The notes: generated by a model not told the origin, from the letters alone. A stretch of DNA of 64,000 nt from Streptomyces sp. 7-21 (GCF_016741785.1 NZ_JAERRL010000007.1:186001-250000), one strand, 5' to 3'. Shown: positions 53,258 through 62,289, counted from the stretch's first letter. A program made the numbers and translations.

Positions 53258-54183
53258 CGGACCTCCTCGGCGTACTCGGCGGTCGTCCGGCGCACGGTGT
53301 CGGCGACGAGGCGCGCGAGGGCCCGCGCGTCGTGCCCGAGCCCGGACAGCGCGACGGTGGTGTCCTCCTCCTGGGAGACCGCCTGGGACGCGGGCTGGGG
53401 CTCGGGGATGGGGCGGCCGTCGGCGAAGCCGGAGACCGCGTAGGCGACGACCGGGGCGCTGGTGAGAATCCGGAAGCTCCAGGAGGCGCGCTGCGCGTCG
53501 CCGAAGTCCTCAGCGAGGGTGTTCTCGGGGGCGTAGCCGCGCGGCATCAGGTCCGGGCGCTCGCCCAGGCCCTCCCGCTCGAAGCGGTCGCGCAGCGCCT
53601 CCATGCCCGCCCGGTCGGCCTCGGTGAACAGCAGGCCGACGGTGGTGATGCGGCTCTCCGTCTCGTCCATGTAGGTGGCGCGCACCAGGCGGTGGCAGCC
53701 GACCTGGGCGAGCACGTCCGCGAGCAGCGGGTCGAAGGCCTCGGCGCAGCCGCTGGCGGGTGCGACGGCGAGGCGGAGCCAGCGGCGGTCGGCCCCGCCG
53801 GGGCCGGCGTTCTCGCCGGTCAGTTCCGGCGGGAACAGCTCGTCCACCGGCAGGTCGCGCCACAGCGAGCGCCCATCGTCGAACGCCTGCTCCGCCGCGG
53901 TGCCGCCGTCGTCGGTGAGCCAGGTGCCGGCGGCGGCGCCGCCGAGCAGGCCGGTGCCGAGCACCAGGCAGACCAGGGGCGCGGCGAGGCGGGCGGAGCG
54001 CCGCACCACGATGACGGCCGGCGCGGCGGGCGGAGGGGGCCCGGCCGGTTCCGGCGGGGCGGCGGGCTGCGGCGGTGCCGCCGGCCGGGGCGGCACCGCG
54101 GGCTTCGGCGGGGCGGCGGGCCGCGGGGGCCGCTGCGGCGGTGGCGGGACGGAGGCACGCCGCGGAACGAACTCGGTGCTCAT
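53254..54183 (-). CDS. Proline-rich N-terminus membrane protein, coupled to the mycosin gene
   Basis: A 309-residue protein from ATG 54183. Residues 1-55 are a Pro/Ala repeat with Arg (PRPAAPPKPAVPPRPAAPPQ and similar). One membrane helix follows (LAAPLVCLVLGTGLLGGAAAG), then an extracellular domain with two Cys (SGCAEAFDPLLADVLAQVGC) that probably form a disulfide. The domain is not one I can name. The ATGA overlap with the mycosin gene downstream implies joint synthesis and perhaps a physical pair: protease plus membrane partner. Streptomyces carries similar mycosin-linked proteins, so this may be a general module. Confidence 0.78.
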   Translation of the reverse strand: MSTEFVPRRASVPPPPQRPPRPAAPPKPAVPPRPAAPPQPAAPPEPAGPPPPAAPAVIVVRRSARLAAPLVCLVLGTGLLGGAAAGTWLTDDGGTAAEQAFDDGRSLWRDLPVDELFPPELTGENAGPGGADRRWLRLAVAPASGCAEAFDPLLADVLAQVGCHRLVRATYMDETESRITTVGLLFTEADRAGMEALRDRFEREGLGERPDLMPRGYAPENTLAEDFGDAQRASWSFRILTSAPVVAYAVSGFADGRPIPEPQPASQAVSQEEDTTVALSGLGHDARALARLVADTVRRTTAEYAEEVR

Positions 54184-54423
54184 CCGTCTACCCCCATGGC
54201 CTAGGCCCCACCGCCCGTCGCAATCGACGCGCTTACTCTACGGGCGCCGGGTCAGACCTGGGTACCGGGTCCGCGGTCGCGGCCGGCACCCCGGCGGTGT
54301 TCCCGGCCCCGGCGGCGGGCGGCGCGCTCCGGCCCGCCCGCCGCCGGGGGCGGACCGGGCGGGCCGGAGCCCGGATCCGGCGACCGCCGCGCGTCCCCCT
54401 CCGCGCGGCGCGGCCGGCGCCGT
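54184..54423. other. Intergenic region (240 bp) before the Pro-rich membrane protein gene
   Basis: Contains TAGAGT on the minus strand at 54240-54235, a good -10 hexamer about 52 bp before ATG 54183. No -35 box is clear and no gene is supported. Confidence 0.4.
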
Positions 54424-55668
54424 CTACCGCTCGCTGAGCGCGGGGTCAGGCAGCTCCTCCGCAGCGATTGCGGCCTGCGGCTCGTTCTCCTTCTTGCGCT
54501 CTTTGGGCAGCAGCCGGGCTACCCAGTGCGAGCGTCCGGCGACCAGCGGGGACACGACCGCCAGGATGAGCACGTAGCCCGCGATGAACGGCGACAGCCG
54601 CGCATCGAGCCCGGCCGCTGCGGCCATGGTGGCCAGGATGAGGGCGAACTCACCGCGGGCGACCAGCGTGGTGGCCACGTTGGCCGTGGCACGCGGCCCG
54701 AAGCTGTAGAGCCGTGCGGTGAACAGCCCCGAGGCCAGGTTCACCGTCAGCGTCACGAGGACGGCGATGAGCACCGGCCAGATCACGCTCGGCAGGTCCC
54801 CGGGATCGATGGACACTCCGAAGCCGAAGAAGAAGATCGCGGCGAAGGCATCGCGCAGCGGGTGGACCAGCTTGCGGATGCGCTCCCCGGAGCCCGTGTT
54901 GCCGAGCATGAAGCCGACCATGAAGGCGGCGATGGCGTCGGCCACGCCGAAGCGCTCAGCGATGCCGGAGACCAGCACGGCTGCCCCGAGGAAGGAGATG
55001 ACGAGCAGCTCGTCGTCGTTGATGGCGAAGAGCCGTCCGACGATGCGCCTCCCGTACCGTGCGGCCAGGGCGAGGACGAGCAGGAAGCCGAACGCCTTGG
55101 CCATCTGCCAGAGCATCTCACCTGAGTTCTCCGCGCCCGAGATCACGGGCTGGAGCGCCGCGAGGTACATCGCCAGGAAGATGTCGTCGACGACGATGAT
55201 GCCCAGAATCGGCTTGCTCTCGGGGTTCCCGATGCGGCCGAGGTCGACCAGGATCTTGGTGACGATGGCCGATGACGAGATGCCGAGCACACCGGCGAGG
55301 ACAAAGGCCTCCGCGGTGCCCCAGCCGAGGGCGAAGCCGAACGCGAGCCCCGCGCCCACGTTGAGCACGAGGTACATGGTCCCCGCCGCCACCATCTTCT
55401 TGCCGCCGGCTTTGAGGTCGTCCACGTTGAACTCAAGGCCGAGGTAGAACAGCAGCAGCACCAGGCCGAGGGCCGTGAGCATCTCCAGATCGTGCGCATC
55501 CTCGATGAGCACGTATCCGGGGGTGTGGGGGCCGAGCATGATGCCGGCCAGGATGAACAGGGGAATCGTGGGCAGCCCGATGCGGCTGCCGAGACGGGCG
55601 AGGATCGCGGCGGCGACGAAGGCGCCGCCCATGGCAAGCAAGGTGTCAGCGTGTCCCACGGCCGTCAC
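54424..55668 (-). CDS. CPA2-family cation:proton antiporter (KefB/KhtU-like)
   Basis: A 414-residue transporter from GTG 55668, with about 12-13 hydrophobic helices. Characteristic blocks: GRIGLPTIPLFILAGIMLGPHT-like SRIGLPTIPLFILAGIMLG, LLFYLGLEFNVDDLK, GVLGISSSAIVTKIL, IIVVDDIFLAMY (ion-binding Asp pair), FMVGFMLGNTGSG and TTLVARGEFALILATMA. It lacks a TrkA-N domain. KhtU-type proteins usually have a TrkA-C partner (KhtT) upstream; none is here. The GTG has a poor ribosome site but overlaps, as GTGA, a 27-codon frame that follows a very strong AAGGAGGAGG sequence (see findings). Ion specificity (K+ or Na+) is unknown. Confidence 0.9.
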   Translation of the reverse strand: MTAVGHADTLLAMGGAFVAAAILARLGSRIGLPTIPLFILAGIMLGPHTPGYVLIEDAHDLEMLTALGLVLLLFYLGLEFNVDDLKAGGKKMVAAGTMYLVLNVGAGLAFGFALGWGTAEAFVLAGVLGISSSAIVTKILVDLGRIGNPESKPILGIIVVDDIFLAMYLAALQPVISGAENSGEMLWQMAKAFGFLLVLALAARYGRRIVGRLFAINDDELLVISFLGAAVLVSGIAERFGVADAIAAFMVGFMLGNTGSGERIRKLVHPLRDAFAAIFFFGFGVSIDPGDLPSVIWPVLIAVLVTLTVNLASGLFTARLYSFGPRATANVATTLVARGEFALILATMAAAAGLDARLSPFIAGYVLILAVVSPLVAGRSHWVARLLPKERKKENEPQAAIAAEELPDPALSER

Positions 55669-55874
55669 CCGCGTCCGTCATGAGCGGGGACGAAACGGAC
55701 TTCGCGCGGGTGGCGGCTGCCGGGTCGGGCGGGCGTCAGTGAGCGGATGGTTCCTCCTCCTTAGCTCCTTGGCGTCCGACAGTTCGGTCAGGATCAGCGT
55801 CAAGAAAGCGTTAATGGTTAGCTTAACAAACCAATTTCTGGCGAGCCAGATGTCCTCGTTCCTCACGGTGCGGG
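55669..55874. other. Divergent spacer between antiporter and exonuclease genes
   Basis: 206 bp that includes an AT-rich patch (about 55800-55850) standing out from the GC-rich background, likely promoter DNA for both directions. It also holds AAGGAGGAGG (minus strand, about 55753-55763) ahead of the short coupled frame 55665-55748. Confidence 0.5.
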
Positions 55875-56816
55875 ATGATCGCTGCTGTGACGTCTACGCC
55901 CAGCCGCCTGATGCTGCTCGACACCGCTTCGCTGTACTTCCGGGCCTACTTCGGGGTCCCCGAATCAGTCCGCGCCCCCGACGGCACCCCCGTCAACGCC
56001 GTGCGCGGCCTGCTCGACTTCCTCGCCCGCCTGGTCCGCGACCACCGCCCCGCAGGACTCGTGGCCTGCATGGACGAGGACTGGCGCCCCGCCTGGCGCG
56101 TCGAACTGATCCCCAGTTACAAAGCGCACCGGGTAGCAGAGGAGACGGATACGGGCGCCAGCACCGAGACCGTCCCCGACACCCTCTCCCCGCAGGTGCC
56201 AGTCATCGAGAACGTGCTCGACGCGCTCGGTATTCCCCGCCTCGGCGCCCCCGGATACGAAGCGGACGACGTGATCGGCACTCTCACCGCGCGCGCCAGC
56301 GGCCCGGTGGACATCGTCACCGGCGACCGCGACCTGTACCAGCTGGTCGACGACGCGCGCGGCGTCCGCGTGCTCTTCCCCGTCAAGGGCGTCGGCACGC
56401 TGTCCGTGGTCGACGGCGCCGCGCTGCGGGAGAAGTACGGCGTCGACGGCCCCGGCTACGCCGACCTGGCCCTGCTGCGCGGCGACCCCAGCGACGGCCT
56501 GCCGGGCGTCCCCGGCATCGGTGAGAAGACCGCCGCCAGGCTGCTCGCCCGCCACGGCGACCTTGACGGGATCCTCGCGGCGCTCGATGACCCGTCAGCA
56601 CCGTTCACCCCCGCCCAGCGCAGGCGCCTGGACGAGGCCCGGCCGTACCTCGCCGTCGCGCCCCGCGTCGTCCGCGTCGCCACCGACGTGCCGCTGCCCG
56701 GCCACGACCCGGCGCTGCCGCGCGCGCCCCGCGATCCGCAGGGCCTGGCGGCGCTTGACGCCCGCTGGAACCTCGGCGGCCCGCTGCGCCGGCTGCTGGA
56801 GGCGCTGGCTGGCTGA
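55875..56816 (+). CDS. 5'-3' exonuclease / flap nuclease (PolA N-terminal domain type)
   Basis: A 313-residue stand-alone 5' nuclease, beginning at ATG 55875 or at GTG 55887 (STPSRLMLLDTASLYFRAYF). Metal-binding acidic residues are visible in LLDTASLYFRAY, CMDEDWRPAWR, GYEADDVIGTL and VTGDRDLYQLV, and the helix-hairpin-helix in LRGDPSDGLPGVPGIGEKTAARLL. It removes RNA primers or flaps in repair and replication. PolA carries its own copy in most bacteria; solitary paralogues are common in actinobacteria. It converges on helY with a 31-bp gap. Confidence 0.93.
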   Translation: MIAAVTSTPSRLMLLDTASLYFRAYFGVPESVRAPDGTPVNAVRGLLDFLARLVRDHRPAGLVACMDEDWRPAWRVELIPSYKAHRVAEETDTGASTETVPDTLSPQVPVIENVLDALGIPRLGAPGYEADDVIGTLTARASGPVDIVTGDRDLYQLVDDARGVRVLFPVKGVGTLSVVDGAALREKYGVDGPGYADLALLRGDPSDGLPGVPGIGEKTAARLLARHGDLDGILAALDDPSAPFTPAQRRRLDEARPYLAVAPRVVRVATDVPLPGHDPALPRAPRDPQGLAALDARWNLGGPLRRLLEALAG

Positions 56817-56847
56817 CGGAGGGCCAGCCGGCCCCGCCGGCCAGCGT

Positions 56848-59670
56848 TCAGCCCACAGAGCTGTACGCCACCACGCCGCGCCGCATCGCGTCCACCGCCC
56901 GGCGGGCGGTCGGCCCGACGGTCCCGTCCTCCGGCGCCGCCACCGCGAGCTGCCCCAGCACGTCGATGATCTGCTTGCACCAGCGGACGAAGTCGCCGGC
57001 GGGCATATCGGCGTCCCTGAGCACCTGGTCGAGGCCGCGGCCTTGGGCCCACTGGTACGCGGCCCAGGCGAAGCCCAGATCGGGCTCGCGCTGGCCGACG
57101 CCGGACGCCTGGTTGATGCGGTGGCGCTCCTCGGCGTCGTCCAGCCGCCCCCAGATGCGGACCATCTCGCTCAGCGCCTGCCGGGTCCTGCCGCCCGGCA
57201 GCTCCGGCGGCGGCGCGTCGTCGGTGACCCTCGCCTCGTACACCAGCGCGGAGGCGCAGGCCGCCAGGTCGGCCGGGCCCAGGCCCTCCCAGACCCCTTC
57301 CCGCAGGCACTCGCTCGCCAGCAGGTCCAGCTCGCCGTACAGCCGCGCCAGCCGGCGGCCGTGCGCCGTCACCTCGTCCCCGCGCAGGTAGCCGAGCTCG
57401 GTCAGCAGGGCGCAGACCTGGTCGAAGGTGCGGGCAATGGTGTTCGTCCTGCCCTCGATGCGGCGCTCCAGCTGCCGGGTGTCACGGCGCAGCCGGTAAT
57501 ACCGCTCCGCCCACCGCGCGTGATCCTCGCGCTCGTCACAGCCGTGGCAGGGATGGGCGCGGATCGCGGCGCGCAGGCGGGTGATCTCCTCGTCCTCCGC
57601 CGCGTCCGAGCGGCGGCGCCGGTGCCGCCGCGGCTGGTCGTCCGCCCAGGCCGCCGCGCCCGCCTTGGTGCGCAGCGCCGAGGCCAGATCGCGGCGCGAG
57701 GCGGGGCTGCGCGGGTTGAACGACTTCGGGATGCGCATCCGGTCCAGCGGCTCGACCGGCACCGGGAAGTCCGCCGAGGCCAGCCGCTTGACCTGCCGCT
57801 CGGCGGTCAGCACCAGCGGCCGGGGCGCCTCGTGGTAGTCATAGCCGCGGCGTCCGGGGCTGCGGCCGCCCGAGGTGCCCGGATCCAGCACGAGCGCCAG
57901 GCCGGCGAACCTGCCCGCCGGCACCCGGATGATGTCACCGGGCCGCAGCCGCTCCAGCGCGGTCGCGGCGGCGGCGCGGCGCTGGGCGGTGCCCTGGCGC
58001 GCCAGCTCCTTCTCGCGGTCCTTCAGCTGCCGGCGCAGCGCCGCGTACTCCTCAAAGTCGCCCAGGTGGCACGTCATGGCCTCCCGGTAGCCGGCCAGGC
58101 CCGCCTCGTTGCGCTGCACCTGGCGGGAGATGCCGACCACCGCGCGGTCCGCCTGGAACTGCGCGAAGGAGGTCTCCAGCAGCTCGCGCGAGCGGTGCCT
58201 GCCGAACTGGCCGACCAGGTTGACCGCCATGTTGTACGAGGGCCGGAACGACGAGCGCAGCGGGTACGTGCGCGTACCCGCCAGCCCGGCCAGCGCCTCG
58301 GGGTCCATGCCGCGCTGCCACAGCACCACGGCGTGGCCCTCCACGTCGATGCCGCGCCGCCCGGCGCGGCCGGTCAGCTGGGTGTACTCGCCCGGCGTGA
58401 TGTCGGCGTGCTGCTCGCCGTTCCACTTCACGAGCTTCTCCAGCACCACTGACCGCGCCGGCATGTTGATGCCCAGGGCGAGGGTCTCGGTGGCGAAGAC
58501 GGCCTTCACCAGCCCCCGCACGAACAGCTCCTCGACGACCTCCTTGAAGGTCGGCAGCATGCCGGCGTGGTGCGCCGCGATGCCGCGCTCCAGGCCCTCC
58601 AGCCACTCGAAGTAGCCCAGCACGTGCAGGTCCTCGTCCGGGATGGACGCCGTGCGCGCCTCCACGATCTCGCGCACCTCGCTGCGGGCGCGCGCGTCGT
58701 TGAGCCGCAGCCCCGCGTACAGGCACTGCTGCACGGCGGCCTCGCAGCCCGCGCGGCTGAAGATGAACGTGATCGCCGGCAGCAGCCCCGCGGCGTCCAG
58801 TCTGCTGATCACCTCGGGGCGGCTGGGCGTGTACAGGCGGGCGCGCTGGCGCCGCTCCCGCTCCCGCTCGGCGGCGCGGCGGCGGTCACGGCCGCCCCGG
58901 TAGCGCTCGCGGCCGAGCGGGCGGCTGTTCTCCAGCCGCGCCATGCGCAGCAGGTCGGGGTTGACCGCGCGCCGGTCGCCCTTCTCCTCGAACAGGTCGT
59001 ACAGGCGCCGCCCGGCGAGCACGTGCTGCCACAGCGGCACCGGGCGGTGCTCGGAGACGATGACCTCCGTGTCGCCGCGCACGGCCTCCAGCCAGTCGCC
59101 GAACTCCTCGGCGTTGGACACCGTCGCGGACAGCGAGACCAGCGTCACGGACTCGGGGAGGTGGATGATCACCTCTTCCCACACCGCGCCCCGGAACCGG
59201 TCCGACAGGTAGTGCACCTCGTCCATGACCACGTAGCCGAGGCCGGCGAGTGAGGAGGAGCCCGCGTAGAGCATGTTCCGCAGCACCTCGGTGGTCATCA
59301 CGACCACGGGCGCCTCGGGGCTGACGCTGTTGTCGCCGGTGAGCAGGCCGACCTTGCCCGGGCCGTAGCGCTTGACCAGGTCGGCGTACTTCTGGTTGGA
59401 CAGCGCCTTGATCGGCGTGGTGTAGAAGCACTTGCGGCCCTGCGTCAGGGCCAGGTGAACGGCGAACTCACCGACCACCGTCTTGCCGGAGCCGGTCGGT
59501 GCCGCCACCAGAACGCCCTTCCCGGCTTCGAGGGCCCGGCACGCCTCGAGCTGGAACGGGTCCAGCTCGAAGCCGTACATCTCGCGGAAGGGGGCGAGCG
59601 CGGTAGCCTGCTCGGCCGCGCGCCGGCGAGCGGCGGCGTAGCGCTCGGCGGGTGACATCTCGGCGGTCAT
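56848..59670 (-). CDS. helY: Ski2/Mtr4-like DEVH-box RNA helicase
   Basis: A 940-residue superfamily 2 helicase, start ATG 59670. Motif I APTGSGKT, Ia TPIKALSNQKY, II VVMDEVHYLSD (DEVH), III SLSATVSN, IV-like AITFIFSRAGCE, V AVFATETLALGINMPAR and VI QLTGRAGRRGID are intact. The C-terminal half (about 560-940) is the winged-helix/ratchet and DSHCT-type region (EVTAHGRRLARLYGELDLLASECLREG (split), HRINQASGVGQREPDLGFAWAAYQWAQG (split)). It carries a Cys pair in PCHGCDE. Named from the mycobacterial pafC-tatA-tatC-helY order, which is kept here with a diacylglycerol kinase gene inserted. Role: RNA unwinding or decay. Confidence 0.94.
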   Translation of the reverse strand: MTAEMSPAERYAAARRRAAEQATALAPFREMYGFELDPFQLEACRALEAGKGVLVAAPTGSGKTVVGEFAVHLALTQGRKCFYTTPIKALSNQKYADLVKRYGPGKVGLLTGDNSVSPEAPVVVMTTEVLRNMLYAGSSSLAGLGYVVMDEVHYLSDRFRGAVWEEVIIHLPESVTLVSLSATVSNAEEFGDWLEAVRGDTEVIVSEHRPVPLWQHVLAGRRLYDLFEEKGDRRAVNPDLLRMARLENSRPLGRERYRGGRDRRRAAERERERRQRARLYTPSRPEVISRLDAAGLLPAITFIFSRAGCEAAVQQCLYAGLRLNDARARSEVREIVEARTASIPDEDLHVLGYFEWLEGLERGIAAHHAGMLPTFKEVVEELFVRGLVKAVFATETLALGINMPARSVVLEKLVKWNGEQHADITPGEYTQLTGRAGRRGIDVEGHAVVLWQRGMDPEALAGLAGTRTYPLRSSFRPSYNMAVNLVGQFGRHRSRELLETSFAQFQADRAVVGISRQVQRNEAGLAGYREAMTCHLGDFEEYAALRRQLKDREKELARQGTAQRRAAAATALERLRPGDIIRVPAGRFAGLALVLDPGTSGGRSPGRRGYDYHEAPRPLVLTAERQVKRLASADFPVPVEPLDRMRIPKSFNPRSPASRRDLASALRTKAGAAAWADDQPRRHRRRRSDAAEDEEITRLRAAIRAHPCHGCDEREDHARWAERYYRLRRDTRQLERRIEGRTNTIARTFDQVCALLTELGYLRGDEVTAHGRRLARLYGELDLLASECLREGVWEGLGPADLAACASALVYEARVTDDAPPPELPGGRTRQALSEMVRIWGRLDDAEERHRINQASGVGQREPDLGFAWAAYQWAQGRGLDQVLRDADMPAGDFVRWCKQIIDVLGQLAVAAPEDGTVGPTARRAVDAMRRGVVAYSSVG

Positions 59671-59727
59671 TGTGGCTACGAGCCTACCGGCCGCCCGCCG
59701 CCCGGGCCGCAGATGCCGTGGCCCGCC

Positions 59728-60657
59728 TCACAGCCGGGCTCCCAGGACGCGGACGGCGCCCCGGACGCAGGTGGCGGTCAGCGGCAGCGGGCCGAGCCGC
59801 TCGCCGTCGGCGTAGCCGGTCACGCCCGGCGCGTGCAGCGTGACCGCGGCGGCACGGTGCACGGTCACGGCGGGGTGGCTCAGGTGCGTGCCGCGGAAGA
59901 CGCGGGGGAAGAAGCGCAGCAGTTCCGCCCGGCCGCACTCCCCCACGATCGTCACATCGAACAGCCCGTCGTCCGCACGCGCGCCCGCGCAGATCCGCAT
60001 GCCGCCGCCGTAGCTGGCGCCGTTGCCGACCGCGACGAGCGTGGCGGGGACGGGCAGCCAGTCGCCGCCGTCGAGCCGGATCCGGAACGGCAGCGGGCGC
60101 AGCGCGGCCAGTTCGGCGAGCACGGCCGCGTCGTACCGGAGCCGGCCGCGGGGCCAGCGCATCCGGTTGCCCCGCTCGGTGACGCGCGAGTCGAAGCCGG
60201 CGGCCAGCACCCCGCCGAACCAGGTGGAGCCGGCGCGGCCCAGGTCGACGGCGGTCAGGTCGCGCGTGCGCAGTGCCGCCGCGACGGCGACGGCGGCCGC
60301 AGCGGGACCGCGCCGGGGCAGGCCGCAGGCGCGGGCGAAGTCGTTGCCGGTGCCGGCGGCGATGATGCCGAGGGGGACGCTGGTGCCGGCGACCGCCTGG
60401 AGCGCCAGCGAGACCAGACCGTCGCCGCCGACCGCGACCAGCGCCGCGGGGTCTCCGGCGACCGCTGCCCGCGCGCGGCGCAGCGTGTCCGCCGCGTCGG
60501 CGCCCGTGACCGCGCGCACGGTGTGCCCGGCGCCGCGCAGGACGCGGGCGGCGAGGAGGGCGTCACGGGCGGCGCGGCCGCGGCCGGCCGCCGGGTTCAC
60601 CAGGAGGGCTATGTCCCGGGCCGCCGCCCCGGCCGCGGCCGGGCCGGGCGCCGTCAC
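59728..60657 (-). CDS. Diacylglycerol/lipid kinase (DagK-type)
   Basis: A 309-residue DAGK catalytic-domain protein from GTG 60657, which overlaps the tatC stop as GTGA. LLVNPAAGRGRAARDALLAA is the phosphate/ATP loop; VAVGGDGLVSLALQAV corresponds to the GGDGT motif but with Leu for Thr; LGIIAAGTGNDFARACGLP is the conserved GTGNDFAR. The C-terminal beta-sandwich includes GNGASYGGGMRICAGARADDGLFDV. It should phosphorylate diacylglycerol or a related lipid. It is inserted between tatC and helY. The GGDGL change could affect activity. Confidence 0.9.
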   Translation of the reverse strand: MTAPGPAAAGAAARDIALLVNPAAGRGRAARDALLAARVLRGAGHTVRAVTGADAADTLRRARAAVAGDPAALVAVGGDGLVSLALQAVAGTSVPLGIIAAGTGNDFARACGLPRRGPAAAAVAVAAALRTRDLTAVDLGRAGSTWFGGVLAAGFDSRVTERGNRMRWPRGRLRYDAAVLAELAALRPLPFRIRLDGGDWLPVPATLVAVGNGASYGGGMRICAGARADDGLFDVTIVGECGRAELLRFFPRVFRGTHLSHPAVTVHRAAAVTLHAPGVTGYADGERLGPLPLTATCVRGAVRVLGARL

Positions 60658-61556
60658 GTGGCGTCGTCGTAGCCGTTGCGCCGTTCCCCGCCGTCATCCG
60701 TTCCGAGGGAGGAGGCAGGCTCGATGACGGACGGCGTGAGATCGAGCTCGGAGGCCTCGTCGTCGCTCAGCTCGGCGTCCGGGTTGCGCTTGCGCCGCCG
60801 CAGGTCGTTCACGAGCGCGATGAGGACGGCGATGAAGTACAGGCCCGTGACGGGGATCTGGAGCGCGATCATCGACATGATGTCGGTCGGAGTGACCGCG
60901 GCCGCGAAGACCGCGATGCCGACGACCATCCAGCGCCACCAGCTCAGCATCCGCTTGCCGCTGACGACGCCGCCGAAGTTCAGCAGGACCAGCAGCAGCG
61001 GCAGCTCGAAGGCGAAGCCGAAGCCGATGGCCATCCGCATCGTGATGTCGAGCACATCCTCGACGGAGACCAGGTTCTGCGCGTCGTCGGCGGTGAAGCT
61101 CAGCAGCACCGGGAGGGCGCGGGGCAGCATCCAGTACGCGAAGTACGCGCCCAGCACGAAAAGCGGCACACCCACGGCGACGACGGCGCGGCTGTACTTC
61201 TTCTCGTGCTGGTGCAGGCCGGGCGCGATGAAGGCCCACGCCTGGTAGAGCCAGACCGGCGAGGCCACGATGAGCCCCACGAGGAGGGAAACCTTGATGT
61301 AGGTCGCGAACGGCGTCGTCACGCCGTGCTGCGTGACCGTGGCGCAGTGCCCGCCGGTCGGGTCGTCATCCGGGCCGCATTCGGGCACCGGATCCGTCAG
61401 GAAGTTCAGAACATCCTTGGCGAAGAACAGCGCGACGATGCAGACGACGATGATCGCCACGACGGACACCGCAAGGCGGTTGCGCAGCTCACGGAGGTGT
61501 TCCGTCAGCGGCATCCGCCCCTCGGGATCCCTCTGCTTCCGGGCGGTCCTAGGCAC
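60654..61556 (-). CDS. tatC: Twin-arginine translocase subunit TatC
   Basis: A 300-residue TatC starting at GTG 61556. Cytoplasmic N-terminus RMPLTEHLRELRNRLAVSVV (with the conserved Leu-Arg-Glu-Leu-Arg signal-binding region), six membrane helices, the first periplasmic loop with two Cys (PECGPDDD and GHCATV), FELPLLLVLLNFGGVVSG and VTPTDIMSMIALQIPVTGLYF. A charged cytoplasmic tail extends to residue 300. TatC reads twin-arginine signals and works with TatA. Operon order pafC, small protein, tatA, tatC, dagK, helY. Confidence 0.97.
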   Translation of the reverse strand: MPRTARKQRDPEGRMPLTEHLRELRNRLAVSVVAIIVVCIVALFFAKDVLNFLTDPVPECGPDDDPTGGHCATVTQHGVTTPFATYIKVSLLVGLIVASPVWLYQAWAFIAPGLHQHEKKYSRAVVAVGVPLFVLGAYFAYWMLPRALPVLLSFTADDAQNLVSVEDVLDITMRMAIGFGFAFELPLLLVLLNFGGVVSGKRMLSWWRWMVVGIAVFAAAVTPTDIMSMIALQIPVTGLYFIAVLIALVNDLRRRKRNPDAELSDDEASELDLTPSVIEPASSLGTDDGGERRNGYDDAT

Positions 61557-61637
61557 CCCACGTCCTCATCTCGTAGGGCGGCCGGACCCGTCCGGCCGCC
61601 TCACCCTCACTCTCCGGCCTCGTCAGGCAGCGGATCG

Positions 61638-61922
61638 TCAGCTCTGCGTGGTGCCCTTCGGCTCGTCGACCGGCCGGGCGCTGGCCACGTCGCCGGGAGC
61701 GGCCTGGATGGTCTTGGGCGCCACCGTCTGCTGGGCGGTGCCGTCCTGCGCCGGCTCGGGGCTGGCGGTCTTCCCGTCGTTGCGCATGGCGGACGTCTCA
61801 CTCTTGAGGATGCGCATCGACTTCCCCAGCGCACGCGCCGTGTCCGGCAGCCGCTTCGCCCCGAAGACGAGGACGACGATGACGAGGATGAGGACGATCT
61901 GCCACGGTCCGATCTGGCCCAT
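61638..61922 (-). CDS. tatA: Twin-arginine translocase subunit TatA
   Basis: A 94-residue TatA/TatE protein from ATG 61922. A short N-terminal segment, one membrane helix (WQIVLILVIVVLVFGAKRLP, with the Phe-Gly hinge), then amphipathic ARALGKSMRILKSETSAM, followed by a Gln/Pro/Ala-rich tail that is longer than the helix needs. TatA oligomers form the translocation route with TatC, 81 bp downstream. Confidence 0.97.
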   Translation of the reverse strand: MGQIGPWQIVLILVIVVLVFGAKRLPDTARALGKSMRILKSETSAMRNDGKTASPEPAQDGTAQQTVAPKTIQAAPGDVASARPVDEPKGTTQS

Positions 61923-62065
61923 AATTCCGTCTTCTCTCTCATCGGGGGAAAGTTCTGGCAGCCGTGCCGGAGAGGAAGACTACCTCCTTATCCCGCACGA
62001 GCTGCAATCCTAACGCCCGGGGGTGAACAGAAATCAATGCCCAGGCGTACCCAAATTCTTCCCCG

Positions 62066-62272
62066 CTATTCCCGCTGTACTCCCGCGCGCCTCATCTGTC
62101 CCGCCCTCGCGGCCAGCGGCGCGGCGGACCGCTCCAGGTCAGCGGCGGCGCGCTCGAGGCGTTCCGTCGACTCGGCGACGGCGCGGGCCAGCCGCCGCAC
62201 CTCCAGCCCGACCCGCACGGCGAGCACCCCAAGCACGGCCAGGCCCGCCACCGCCAGCACGATCTGCGTCAT
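62066..62272 (-). CDS. Small membrane protein between pafC and tatA (68 aa)
   Basis: About 68 residues from ATG 62272, or a few more from GTG 62284. One N-terminal helix (IVLAVAGLAVLGVLAVRVGL) is followed by a charged coiled-coil segment VRRLARAVAESTERLERAAADLERSAAPLAA. It lies 17 bp after the pafC stop (62290) and is in the same direction as tatA. I recall small proteins at this position in Streptomyces. No family name. The heptad pattern suggests self-association at the membrane. Confidence 0.65.
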   Translation of the reverse strand: MTQIVLAVAGLAVLGVLAVRVGLEVRRLARAVAESTERLERAAADLERSAAPLAARAGQMRRAGVQRE

Positions 62273-62289
62273 CGGCCAGAACACCGCCG

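Noticed and set aside
55678..55866. 62-codon minus-strand frame upstream of the antiporter
   Set aside because: Its first half lies in the AT-rich promoter patch, it lacks a ribosome site, and the strong AAGGAGGAGG site lies inside it, pointing to a start further downstream.
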